Positions 48,913 to 59,978 of a stretch of DNA of 64,000 nt are shown here, one piece after another. Position numbers and translations under genes: made by a program. The notes under the pieces are model-generated. The model was not told where the DNA came from, made no database searches, and worked only from the letters and a program-made list of their open reading frames with translations. Source of the stretch: Isoetes taiwanensis (taxonomy: Eukaryota; Streptophyta; Lycopodiopsida; Isoetales; Isoetaceae); assembly GCA_021234155.1 (NCBI GenBank), contig JAJEKV010000032.1, positions 1,075,617-1,139,616 on the forward strand, written 5' to 3'. Each line of letters opens with the position of its first letter. The first letter of the stretch is position 1.

Positions 48913-49468
48913 TTATCATATTCAGCATTCAGCTATGCCCAATAGATCCGAAAATCATATTATCTATATTTAGTGCTACCAAATCATACACAGTCAGGTG
49001 CTAATCTGGATACTAAGAGCCAGTTCTGGCCTTCTAGAAAAATCGGCCCAAACATGTTGACGCCAGAGCTCTTTATCCAGTGACCTTAGGGTTTTCATGC
49101 CCTAAATTCATGACCATATTCAGATAGATAGGCGGCGAGTTTACACCTTTCTAAGCTTATTGCGCCATATTTGCATCATAGAGCAAAGTCCTAGCATAAA
49201 ACCTAGACCATGGCATTGTTTTTTTCCTTTTCTTTAACCTTAAGCCAAAATCAATTTGTATATCCAAAAAAATTCCAAGATCCTTAATGAATATCAAGGC
49301 AAATTGCTTACTTGAAGCAAAATAGCCAGTCCACATCATCAAACATATGATGGCAAGATCAACAATATCTGTAGTACCCAAAAAGATCCCTACATCCTTA
49401 TTGAATATCAAGGTATAATTGCTTGATTGATTATTGAAGCAGCATTGAAGCAAAATATCATAATGAAT

Positions 49469-50287
49469 GTATAATAATAATAAAAAATAAAAAAAATTGT
49501 GAGATTTGAACTCAAAACAAATTTTATAAGCCATCACAATACACTATTTCTAAGGTATAAATGGAGCACTTCCTATTATAGAACTTGACGTAGGGATACA
49601 CAATAGTAACATGTCCGAACATGGTTCTGGAGTATCCGATAGTCTAGTATAGGTAGGTGCAATTCATAAAGCATAATGGTTATTCCTAGCTCCACAAATG
49701 AGGTTATGTTGAGGGTATGATTGTATCATGAATCATGAGACAAAGCATCGTATAGCAACGAATAGCAACATGTTAAAGAATAGTTTTAGATTATTGTATC
49801 ACCTAGTAAAGGTACAACTCGTGTCATTACTACTTGTGTTTAGGGACTTAGTCCCTCTTCGAGGAACTCAATGCAACTGAGGGTTGGAATCTCAACCTAG
49901 AATCCTCTTGTCACATAAAATATAACACCCATTAATTTTCTATTGTTTACAATAGTTTAGAAGTGATGAAATAGATAGTGTTAGTTTGCTTAATGAATAA
50001 TGAATAAGCAAGGCAATAGACCATTCCTATACCATTGTTACGTTCATAATAATTGCTTCCCAACCATGTTGGAGGACCATGACATAATCTCTAATTTTCC
50101 TTTGTAATTAACTTGGGGTTAATGTTTGTATGTACATGGACATGCAATATTGGGATGTAAATGACAAATTATATCCGATGTTTAATTATCATAGGTTGAC
50201 TACAATTAATAGTAAGCACTATGAACACATAGGATATGCCTATGTGGATCTGACACAATTATAGCAGAGCGAAACATTGGACACACC
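49469..50287. other. Gene-free stretch upstream of the Gypsy element
   Basis: I searched this stretch by eye for a copy of the Gypsy 3' LTR and did not find one. No other feature was recognised. Confidence 0.4.
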
Positions 50288-50512
50288 TTGCAGGACACGC
50301 TGGACACATATGTGGAACCTGTAGAACCCGTGGAACCCGAAGTATCGAAGCTATGGTTGTGGGGGGTCAATCCACCAGTGGGTAGCATACGGTTATGTAA
50401 AGAAACATGTTGCTTCCCCTTTCAACTTGATGAATCTCAAGGTGTAGAGACAGGTCTTACAAGTGTAGGACCGGAATGGGCAACTGGTGCTTTGCTAACT
50501 GTTAATGTTTAA
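50288..50512 (+). CDS. Unrecognised 74-residue ORF with VEP repeats
   Basis: The frame starts in DTYVEPVEPVEPEVSKLWLW and continues GVNPPVGSIRLCKETCCFPF, then QLDESQGVETGLTSVGPEW. It looks more protein-like than its neighbours, but I do not recognise it. It could be an exon of a lost gene, since AG precedes the frame, or chance. Confidence 0.25.
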   Translation: MQDTLDTYVEPVEPVEPEVSKLWLWGVNPPVGSIRLCKETCCFPFQLDESQGVETGLTSVGPEWATGALLTVNV

Positions 50513-50756
50513 ATTCTTTGTGATATTAGCTAATTAACCTAGTTCATGATATGGTCGCTTAATGGATGTAAAACAATAAATTGAATGAATGGGGCATAGG
50601 TAATAAGTAAGGAATGTGGTGGCTATGTCATGGCCTCTACAAGAATCATGGAAGCAAAAATATGATAGGAATCTGTTTTGAAAGTTCAGATAGTTTGATG
50701 TTATTTCAGTAGACTTAGAGAGTTCATTGAGTACAAAATTTTTATGTATTCTCCAG

Positions 50757-52119
50757 ATGGAACTACCTCCTAGGAAACATCTATCTAGTCCTCATCATGC
50801 TGCTAATAATGCCAATCGGGAGGAGGGTAATTTGGACACAATGAGGAAAACTTTAGAATCCTCTATGTTGCAAGCTTTCTTAAGCTTCCAAACAAGCATA
50901 GAGAACCAACTTACTGATCTGCATCGAGTTAGCGCGGAGCAAATGCAAAACTTGCAAATGCAAATCGAGAATCTGCGACAAGAGCAAAGACAGGTCAGGG
51001 ATCATTAATTTGCAAGCTGTTTAAGGGAAATTTTTCTTAATCCTAATTGATTAAACAAGGAGATGTGGGAGGTCCACAAGTATTGAGAATACATAGTGGC
51101 AAAAGCCACCAACGAGAGTCTTTGATGCCTAGAGCGAAGAAAAAGAAACAAAGAAGAGGATACGGCATCATCTACATCTATCTACGTCTATGAGCCAAGG
51201 GAAGGAAAGTTCTCAAGCACAAAAGAAGCCATCTGCTTTAAAGGAGATTGCCAAGAAATATAAGTTGGAACTATTTGATGGTTTTGATAAGGATGGAGTT
51301 AAGACAGAAGCTTGGATTCAGAAGGCTGAAAATTATTTTGTTGTAAGACAAGTTCCTAAAGAAGAAAAGGTGGGAGTAGTGGCGTTGAATTTGACTAGGA
51401 ATGCTTTAATGTGGTGGAATCGTCATAAGACAGCACATAAGGTGACTGATGAGGAAGTCGCTTGGGAGACTTTCAAGGAACTCTTCGTATCGAAATATTG
51501 TCCACCTTCCTTTCATATTATACAAATGAACAAATGCAGGAGTGTAAACAGAAAGGGCAATCCTTGGATAACTATATACAAGAATTCTCCACTTTGGAAT
51601 GACATTGTCCAAAGTTAGATTCAAAGGCAAGGAATTATTCTGTTAAGCAAGCATCATTCTTTAAATTAAGTATTACAAAAGTAATAATTAGCCTTTAACT
51701 GCAGGAATTAGCTAGTCGCTTTGTGCAAGGACTAGATATGGAGCTTGAAAATTAGTTGGACGTGGTCAACTTACCTTGGAAGAAGCGGAGCACAGGCTCG
51801 ATATTTCGACAGTATCCTTAAGGAGGAGAAGAATGCCAATCGTAGAGAGCAACAAAGAGAAAATTTCCAAAGGAATTATAGAGATGAATCAAACTCTCAA
51901 GTTCATCAAACTTTTCATAATGCCCCTAAGTTACCTTTGAATGAAATGTCACAGATGGATGAAGAAAAGAAGAAAGTTGAATATGATAAGTGCATGAAGA
52001 AAAATTTATATTTTTACTGTAAGCAAAAGGGGCATAGGGCATGTTTTTGTCCTAAGAAGAATAACTCAAATGCCAAGATTCAAGGATCTCAGGATGTAAG
52101 GGCAATGAGAGCTTATTAA
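50757..52119 (+). pseudogene. Gypsy gag
   Basis: The N part (from the ATG at 50757) has a coiled-coil-like stretch around QMQNLQMQIENLRQEQRQ. The gag core at 51190-51618 contains KYKLELFDGFDKDGVKTEAW and ALMWWNRH. The zinc-knuckle region at about 52010 reads YFYCKQKGHRACFCPKK; the first Cys of the CX2C pair appears replaced by Tyr. Frame changes lie near 51010-51190 and 51620-51750. Confidence 0.8.
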
Positions 52120-52128
52120 GCAACTCTC

Positions 52129-53285
52129 ATGGATTTAGAGGAATATATGCAAGTTTGTGCAGCAGTCGATCAAGAAACAGCACAACTGCAGGCACATGTA
52201 GTGCAAGTTGAAGGTAAAATCAATGAAGTTCCTTTTAGTATTTTGATTGATACGGGAGCCACTCACAATTTTATTTCACCAAGGATTGTCAAGTTGTTTG
52301 GGTTGAATACTAACCAACAAGCCTTAAGAATGTTGAAAATGATTGATGGTAAGCGAAAAGCTACTAGTGAGTATGTGCATGTATTAAAATTGAAAGTGCA
52401 AAAAATGCCTACAATTGCAAATTTCCATGTGCTTCAGCTAGGCTCATATGATATGATTATAGGCATGGAATGGCTTAATGAGGTGCATGCTATAGTAGAT
52501 TGTCATGAAAGAGTTGTGAGAGTAAAATCTAAGGAACATCAAGAGCTATATACACTGGAAGGATTGAATAAGCAGTATTTTACTCCTAAACCCATTAGTC
52601 GCAAGCAAATCAAGAGGTCAATTAGGAAGCATGAAAGGTTGGGGTTGCTTGTACTCAAAGGGTTTCAGGAGAAATTAATCAAGTATGCATGAATGATGTG
52701 CAGGACATCCTCGAGGAGTTCAAGGAAGTGTTTCCGGAAGACTTGTCGGAGTTACCTCCTCGAAGATATGTTGATCATGCAATTGATTTGGTTCCAGGAG
52801 CTTCTCCTCCATCAAAAGCTCCATATAGATTTGCCTTGTTAGGGTTAGTGGAATTAAAAAGGCAGTTAAAAAAACTTTTAGATCAAGGATATATACAGCC
52901 TAGTATTTCACCTTTTGGTGCTCCAGTATTATTTGTTAAGAAAAAAGATGGTTCTATGCGTATGTGTGTTAATTATAGGCAACTAAATGATATTACAATT
53001 AAAAATAAATATCCATTGCCTAGAATAGATGATTTGTTTGATCAACTTCAAGGAGCTACATTGTTTTCAAAGATAGATCTTAGATCTGGATATCACCAGA
53101 TAAGAACCAAAGAGAGTGACATACCCAAAACAGCCTTTTATACAAGATATGGGCATTTTGAATTTGTTGTTATGCCCTTTGGTTTAACAAACGTACCAGC
53201 AAGTTTTCTGTGTTTAATGAACGATCTTTTCCATGAATACCTTGATAAGTTTGTTCTCGTGTTCTTTGATGATATACTTATTTAG
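52129..53285 (+). pseudogene. Gypsy protease and reverse transcriptase
   Basis: The protease motif FSILIDTGATHNFIS is near 52240. RT follows in an overlapping frame from 52689: [55 protein letters not shown] and the catalytic [10 protein letters not shown] (YxDD variant FFDD). A TAG at 53283 ends the frame where SK is expected. Confidence 0.85.
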
Positions 53286-53299
53286 TCAAAGAATTTGGA

Positions 53300-53970
53300 A
53301 GAGCATGGGGAACATTTGAGAATTGTTTTGGGTATTTTAAAAAGAGAAAAATTGTATGCTAAAAAAGTTAATTGTTCATTTTGTAGTATCGAAATGGATT
53401 ATTTAGGTCATATTCAGCAGAGGGAATTAAACCTGACCCCAAAACGGTTGAGACAGTGAAAGAATGTCTAGTTCCTAAAAAACCCAAAACAGGTGCGTTC
53501 ATTCTTAGGACTTGCAAGATTCTATGGGAAATTTATCAGAGTTTTTATATAATAGCAAGTCCTTTGACAACACTTAACAAAATCAAATTCAATGGGATGA
53601 GAAATATGAGAAAGCTTTCAGAAATTTAAAAGAAATATTAATAAACGCTCCTGTTATAAAAGTGGCATACCCGAGTAAGAAGTATCAGGTTCTGATAGAT
53701 GCTAGTGGGGAAGGGACAGGAGCTGTATTGATGCAAGACAAGCATGTGTGTGCATATATTTCTCATAAGCTGAACGATGCCGAACGAAATTATCCCACTC
53801 ATGATCAAGAACTATTGGCAATTGTACATGCACTTAGAGCTTGGAGGCATTATCTATTAATGAATCTACTGAGCATGCTACTCTTGCATACTTTATGAAA
53901 CAACCTAATTCAAATTTGAGACAACATAGGTGGATGGAATTTCTTCAAGAGTATGACTTTCAGATTAATT
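53300..53970 (+). pseudogene. Gypsy RNase H and connection
   Basis: RNase H is at 53662-53898 with VLIDASGEGTGAVLMQ, AYISHKLNDAERNYPTHDQE and LLAIVHALRAWRHYL. The preceding connection is spread over several frames. Confidence 0.75.
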
Positions 53971-54003
53971 ATAAAATGGATAGTACAAATATCGTTGTAG
54001 ACT

Positions 54004-54945
54004 TTGTCTAGATTTCCAGCTTGTTATGCAATAACGATGATTACAACAGATTGGTTGGATGAGGTGAAAAATACTATTGCGACAAACAATTATTTTGGAT
54101 CGAAATTGAAGGAAGTACAAAAAGAGAATCTGGAGATAAAGGATAATTATACTTTTGAACAGGGATTATTGAGATACAAATCAAGAGTTTGTATTCCTGC
54201 AATAGATCACATTAAAAAGAAGATACTAAATGAATATCATGATGCAATAATATCAGGTCATCCAAGGTTTCATAAGACATATTACAAGGTAAAGAGAAGT
54301 TTCTTTTGGCTAGGATTAAAAGATTATGTTCGTAAGTATATCCAAAATTTCTTCCTTCCTTCCTATATCCAAAATTGTATGATGTATTCACGTGTTAAGG
54401 CCGAATAGATTAGGGCACCTGGCCTTTTGCAGCTGTTATTTATTCCAGAAAGAAAATGGAAATCTATTAGCATGGATTTCATAGTAAGATTGCCAAGAAC
54501 ACAAACAGGAAAGGATGCTATTCTTGTGGTGATTGACAGGTTAACTAAACATGCTCATTTCTTTCTAGTTAGAAAAATAATAACAGCGAAGAAAACTGCT
54601 AATATCTTTATCCATGATATCTTTCGTTTACATGGCATTCCTACAAGTATTATTTCCGATAGAGATCCAAGGTTTACTAGTAACTTTTGGACTTCGTTTT
54701 TTAAGGGAGTTGGAACTCAACTGCAAATGAGCACAGCCTACCACCCAGAAACCGATGGGCAAACAGAAAAAGTAAGTAGGATCCTTGAGGACATGTTGTG
54801 GATGTATTATCAAGACTATCCAAAGAAATGGGAAGGTTTGTTACCTTTAGCAGAATTTGCTTACAATAATTCTAAACAGGAATCTATAGGAATGACACCT
54901 TTTGAAGCACTTTACGGACAGGATTGTTATGCTCCAATAAAGTGA
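54004..54945 (+). pseudogene. Gypsy integrase
   Basis: The zinc-binding H2C2 region (DAIISGHPRFHKTYYKVKRS) is at 54240-54390 and ends at a TAG at 54406. The catalytic core in the same reading direction from 54427 has SMDFIVRLPRTQTGKD (first Asp), IISDRDPRFTSNFW (second Asp) and YHPETDGQTEKV (Glu). A TGA at 54943 precedes the tail. Confidence 0.85.
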
Positions 54946-55113
54946 TATGATCCCATGGTTAAATCTGAATTTTAGACAGATGTTGGAAGAATATGCAGAT
55001 AAGGTGCAGCTCATAAGAAGCAGCTAGTAGAAGCACAACATAGACAGAAGCAATTTGCAGACAAGCATAGAATAGATCGAGAATCCAAGGTTGGAGACTC
55101 CGTATATCTCCGT

Positions 55114-55476
55114 GTGAAGCTAAAGAAAAGTCAACTTAGAATTGAAAAATGTGCTAAACTTGCTCCAAGATATGCTGGTCCTTTCAGAATCATTAAAAAG
55201 ATGGGAAACCTAGCACATCAATTAGAGTTGCCACCACATGTAAAGATTTATGATGTTTTTCATGTTAGTTTGTTAAAACCCTCTTTACATGATGGAGATC
55301 AATTGCTTCCTGAATTGCAATTAATCCAAGAGAGCAGTACCTCTGAAGTAATGCCATCCCCAAGATTGCAGTATCGGGAACGAAAGCTGTGTAGTAGAAC
55401 AATCAAAGAAATCCTTATACAATGGGTGGACTATCCTATAGAAGATAGAACTTGGATGGAATTAAATCAAAATTAA
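55114..55476 (+). pseudogene. Gypsy integrase C-terminal chromodomain-like tail
   Basis: CAKLAPRYAGPFRIIKKMGN and YDVFHVSLLKPSLHDGDQLL are typical of chromovirus integrase ends. EILIQWVDYPIEDRTWMELN matches the chromodomain core in which family members have W-GY--E-TWE. This domain targets integration to modified chromatin in relatives. Confidence 0.75.
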
Positions 55477-55950
55477 ATGAAATTGAAGAAAAATATGCAT
55501 TTCACATGGCAAAGTCTTGGCTAATATGGAGTGTATGGAAGCGCAAGCGAAGAAAGGTCTTTTATGATAAGCGTATTTCTTCTCAGGTGGTGCTTCAAGA
55601 AATTCGTAAGAAGTTGTATAATTGCTTTCAGATCTCCAATTGGCCTAATCGTATTAAAATTCCAATATGGAGTGATCATCTAAAAGTGATTGATGCTTGG
55701 GGACATTTCTTACTTCGGAAGTACTTTGTAATATTTTTGAGGTGTATAATATGAAGTAAAACACGTTCTTCAAAAAACAAATATGCTAAGGATTTTAAAA
55801 CTTTTTCAATCTATATCATGTCATGGGATAAAACTATCTAAAAGATGTATCAAACAATACATGAAGTTGTGAAGGAGTATAACTTGCAATAATGTAGATG
55901 TGATGTAAATTGTATTCGACGAGGACGTCGAATCTTAAAGAGGATAAGAA

Positions 55951-56159
55951 TGTGATATAAATTGTATTGTACTTCTACCTTTAGATTATATTAAATAATA
56001 GGGAAGAAATGACATGTCATAAATGACGACATGGCAAAATGATGGCTCAAAGAGAAGTTAAAATGGAAAAAAAAAACTATAAGGTGAGAAGGGAAAAGCA
56101 CAGAAGAAGAAGAAGAACGTTGAGGAATTAGGCAACAAAATTTAGAAGAAGCGATCACA
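55951..56159 (+). repeat. Gypsy 3' LTR
   Basis: It starts TGTGATATAAATTG and ends AGCGATCACA. It is the near-identical partner of 36787-36992. The right flank is TAAAA. Confidence 0.85.
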
Positions 56160-56489
56160 TAAAACTCCTCTAAAATTCTTAGGCATTTAAAATTAAAAAG
56201 AAAACAAGTCTCATGTCAGATCTGCGCTAAATATTAGTGATAACCCAATATTCTCTCTGTGGCAAAGCTTTCCCTGCTATACATGCAGAGATGGGCTCAT
56301 ACCTGCAGTCGGCCAAATAAATCCGGACAAATCTGCAAATGCATTATCATAAAATATCAAAGCAAGATGGATCTTGCAGATGATAGAAGGGGACCAAATG
56401 CCTGGCTTTGTCTGCATACGCATTAATAATAGAAGGGATATGAACCTAGTCTACTCAAAATATCCACACAAACTTAGAATCAGAACAGA

Positions 56490-56518
56490 CTAGTAACGGG
56501 TGCCCGGCGTTGCCGGGC
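56490..56518 (-). mobile_element. Helitron 3' terminus, second copy (minus strand)
   Basis: On the minus strand, a 7-bp GC stem with an AAC loop (56518-56502) is followed by CCCGTTA and then CTAG (56493-56490), next to T. The layout matches the end at 11998. The body would extend to higher coordinates; its 5' end was not found. Confidence 0.65.
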
Positions 56519-58354
56519 ATAGATACTGTTATGTTCTAGAAAATGAACTTAACTTCTTGCTTTTGCAGATGATGCTGTCTCTTCTTGCATTTTGGATAAT
56601 TAGTTATTGCTTCTTCTAGAAGTCCTATGGACGTTCACTTCGACTTGTATAAATATAAAGGTGCATAGATTTGGCCTACATTTTTTTATTAGAAGTTTAA
56701 GGATAACGATTGCAAATGGTGATGAAAGCCTATCTATTCACATAAGACATTGAAAAGTTCAAAAAGGTAGTCTAGAATTGGAAGACACAAAAGCGTATTA
56801 ATCTATGGCTGCATACCACGTAAACAATAGCTAATTTAGAGTATTTGCCACCTTACGTCTATGCAACTACGTCATATGCATTGGTGGCAACTACCACTAC
56901 ATAAGTATTCCTAGAAATATGGTATCTCTTTGCAGTATAATGGTTGCCGTGAGTTGTTCCATAATGCATGGTGGTAGGATTAGTCATCTAGATTAGAATG
57001 TCCTATAGTGCATCATGGATTTAGGACAAACCATAACGACATAGTTATCTCGATGGTCCACCGCTTCAAATCTCCATTTGGAGTACATGTGTCCGTTGAA
57101 CATGTGCATTAGACATCAAAATTGATGCATATAGAAGCCACATATTCAAGTCCTTCTCAACAGAATATCTGTTTGCATTGCAAAACAATAATTGAACAAT
57201 ATGTGGTGATCTTATAATGGCTAGACTCTTCTTTAAACAACCATTATTATTAGCTACACAAAGAACAAAAGTTAAGGTCAAATCCATCACCATCATATCG
57301 TGAACATGTGGCATTTAAAAAACTCATGATGTGCACACATGCCAACTTCTAAACTACAAAACAGCAGAATCACAAAGTTTCTATCTCTATCCTCCAGATT
57401 TGAACAGTTGAAGAATATAATATTTTAGTTGTCTGCATTCCATGCCAAATACACTAAATACTTTGTTGTTGTGCACCTAACTGAATTTAATCATGTTTTT
57501 AAGCTCCTTGCCATGGACCTGTTTAGAGCAATTACCTGGCCTCAGAAATACCCACAATAAGAAGATTCAATTAAATATATCAGATCTATAGATGGGAAAG
57601 AGGTGGACAGGTCATTCCAATGTCTAATACATAAACATGATACATAAACATGATAAATGACTTTGCATGTACAATACACATTTAGATTCTCCAACACGAA
57701 ATTTGACAACAGGGTCCAGCACCAATGAAATGTTCCAAGTCCATACATCTCTCTATAACATGATTTGTTCCAAGTCCAGACATCTGATTCCAAAGTCAGA
57801 TCGGGAAAGGATGTCTATAGACCAATGCACCAAGATCAGTTCACCCTAACTATGGAGACTGCTAAACTGTGCAACTTTTACAGACTGCAAAATCCATCCA
57901 GGCATAACTTAGCACGCTGCCTAAATCACCAAGCAACCTAAGGCATCTAACTCAGACTAATATAAAGCTTATTTTCACCCTTCTTCATTTCCACTTTCTG
58001 CTGCCCAAAGAAAACATTAAACATCAGTTCATCCTATAAAAAGGATCCAATATTTTCTGACCAAAGTAAATATTGACCATTTGTATAAGTACTTTTACAA
58101 AACTGCTAAACAGTTCTCTTGAGGCAAATGAATATCTCAAAGAACCTGGCCTGCATTATGGTGTTATCACTATATTAATGCTTATTCTCCAATTCAATTA
58201 CAGAAAATGTGTTGCCTCTAGAAGAATGGCAAAAGGGTGCAGTTTTCCCATTGCATTGTAGCATTAGCCAGTTGGGATACAAAATGAGGACATTATTTAT
58301 ACGCCGTATGCATCGCCTATGGGCACGCCATGATTAGGCTACAACAACATATAC
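56519..58354. other. No recognised gene
   Basis: AT-rich DNA, possibly Helitron body and intron or downstream sequence of the minus-strand gene at 58.3-60.0 kb. Nothing further was recognised. Confidence 0.35.
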
Positions 58355-59978
58355 CTGAGATTTTGCAATTGAAGATTCAAGTTGATTTGCCGACTCATCT
58401 TGAATCGCATATATTACTGGATAGATAAGATCGGCAACAATAGAAGTGGAAGTTCCAACGCATGATTATGCATAATGATATATGTACCTTCTAAAAAGTT
58501 CCTACACACACTACAAAGTTGAGTGATGGTAAAATAATCACGAAGATATAAAGTTTCCCATAGCCTTGAACTTCAAAGCTCCACAACATACTGTGACGCT
58601 ATTACATACATGTTATTGCAGTTCTGTAAAAGGTAATCGATATTTTCTGATCTTAGAAATGAACATAATAAGGCATATGCAAATCATGGTCTTGCATAAC
58701 TATAAACATAAATGCTACTGACACCATAGACGGCTCAATAAAAGGACCATGGACCTAAAAATCACAAAATATAACCCTTCTTCCATTCGATACATTCCGA
58801 AATGCACAATTCCTACCGAAGGCCTAATTAGAGGCATTTTTACACTCTATGAAGGTGCACTCTACCTTCATAACATCCAAAAACTGAAATGCAACACGTG
58901 TGATGTCCCAATGCTGAGTGCATAAACATAGAATGTATAACTTACGAAAAGTAAGAGAAAGGGAGGATAGCTATAACTTCAATGTGGCACCTAAACAAGA
59001 TGCGACTTTCTTTTTACCAATCAGCTCTAAAATCGTATTACTCTGGGGTTTTATGCCTAGTATTATGCATGACCCAAGTACCATGCCTACTTGTATCACG
59101 GAGTAAGCTAAAAAGAGATATTGCATATGATAGAGAGGCTTTACCTTGAATCATCCATGTGCATGCAAGTGGCCTCTTCCATCAAAGAAAGAAATAAAAC
59201 CTTAATCATAGTAGCTGAACCGAGCTTGCAAAGTAGATAAGTTTTTGCTTCCTAGGAACCTAGCTATTCAAAGCTGATCGTAAGTGATGATGATGAATGC
59301 AAAAAATAGATGAAGAAAATAGTTACCTCGGGCTTACGAGTAAACCGTGCTCTAGCATCCAATGCACAGAGCCATGAGACTTTAAGATCGTCGGACCAAC
59401 CATTTGACTACTGACATCAGAATTTTTTTTTGGTTAAAATATAGAAAAGAGCCGGAAAGCATACATGCGAGTCTAAGCAATCATGACACGCATGATATGC
59501 ATGGAAACAAAAGGGGAGGCCGAGCTTGTTCAATTAAACCTAAGAAGGAAAGAGACATGGTAATCCAAGAAAACTTTACAACAATGATTGGATCACGCAT
59601 CGGACACCTTAACACAAAATGACTAATAATAAACAATCCAGATAAGAGCTCTGTAATCCTAATAGAACTTGAGTAATACATAATCTGGTAAAGTGTTTTT
59701 GTATTACCCGGTTGAAGTTCTTCACCACATAAAAAGCGAGAGATTGAGCAATCATGTTGTGCAAGAGGCATTTAATAGATTTTCCCTTGAATATTTGGAA
59801 CCCAAACTTGTTCTAACCTGAAAAAACCGAAGTAGGAGTCATGAGAATCCAACAGCAATACCTTACAATAAGGATATAATCCATCTATTTCAAGCATAGC
59901 TATTTTGCACCTCCAATACCACACCGAATCGGCATTAGCAGTAGGCTTGCTCAGAGCGCAACAAAACGTGGCTCCCAT
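58355..59978 (-). CDS. Unrecognised host gene, at least four phase-consistent exons
   Basis: Exon 1 (59978-59862) starts MGATFCCALSKPTANADSVW and ends DGLYPYCK. Exon 2 (59407-59327) reads SNGWSDDLKVSWLCALDARA then RFTRKPE. Exon 3 (59200-59145) reads VLFLSLMEEATCMHMDDS. Exon 4 (58990-58946) reads CHIEVIAILPFSYF. All borders are AG/GT and phases agree across the joins (39 codons, 27 codons, 56 nt, 45 nt). A later exon ending at 58355 reads VGTSTSIVADLIYPVIYAIQ then DESANQLESSIAKSQ, but I could not find its acceptor or the exons between. I do not recognise the family. The gene may be intact or truncated by the Helitron downstream. Confidence 0.5.

Larger units (their letters stand above)
46485..49468. 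repeat. Duplicated host segment, copy 2 (split by a solo LTR)
   Basis: This is the partner of 43833-44485. Its left block is 46485-46675 and its right blocks start at 48913 and 49175. The middle part between the two right blocks differs from copy 1. The split is caused by the LTR at 46676-48912. Confidence 0.8.
50727..56159 (+). mobile_element. Ty3/Gypsy retrotransposon (chromovirus-like), 5' LTR missing, coding broken
   Basis: Gag, protease, RT, RNase H, integrase and a chromodomain-like tail follow in the Gypsy order on the plus strand. A 209-bp 3' LTR (55951-56159) is preceded by a purine-rich tract. No matching LTR lies directly upstream of gag; the only other copy in the window is at 36787-36992. 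Frames are interrupted at about 51620, 52117, 53283, 53300-53650, 53898, 54406 and 54943. Confidence 0.9.
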
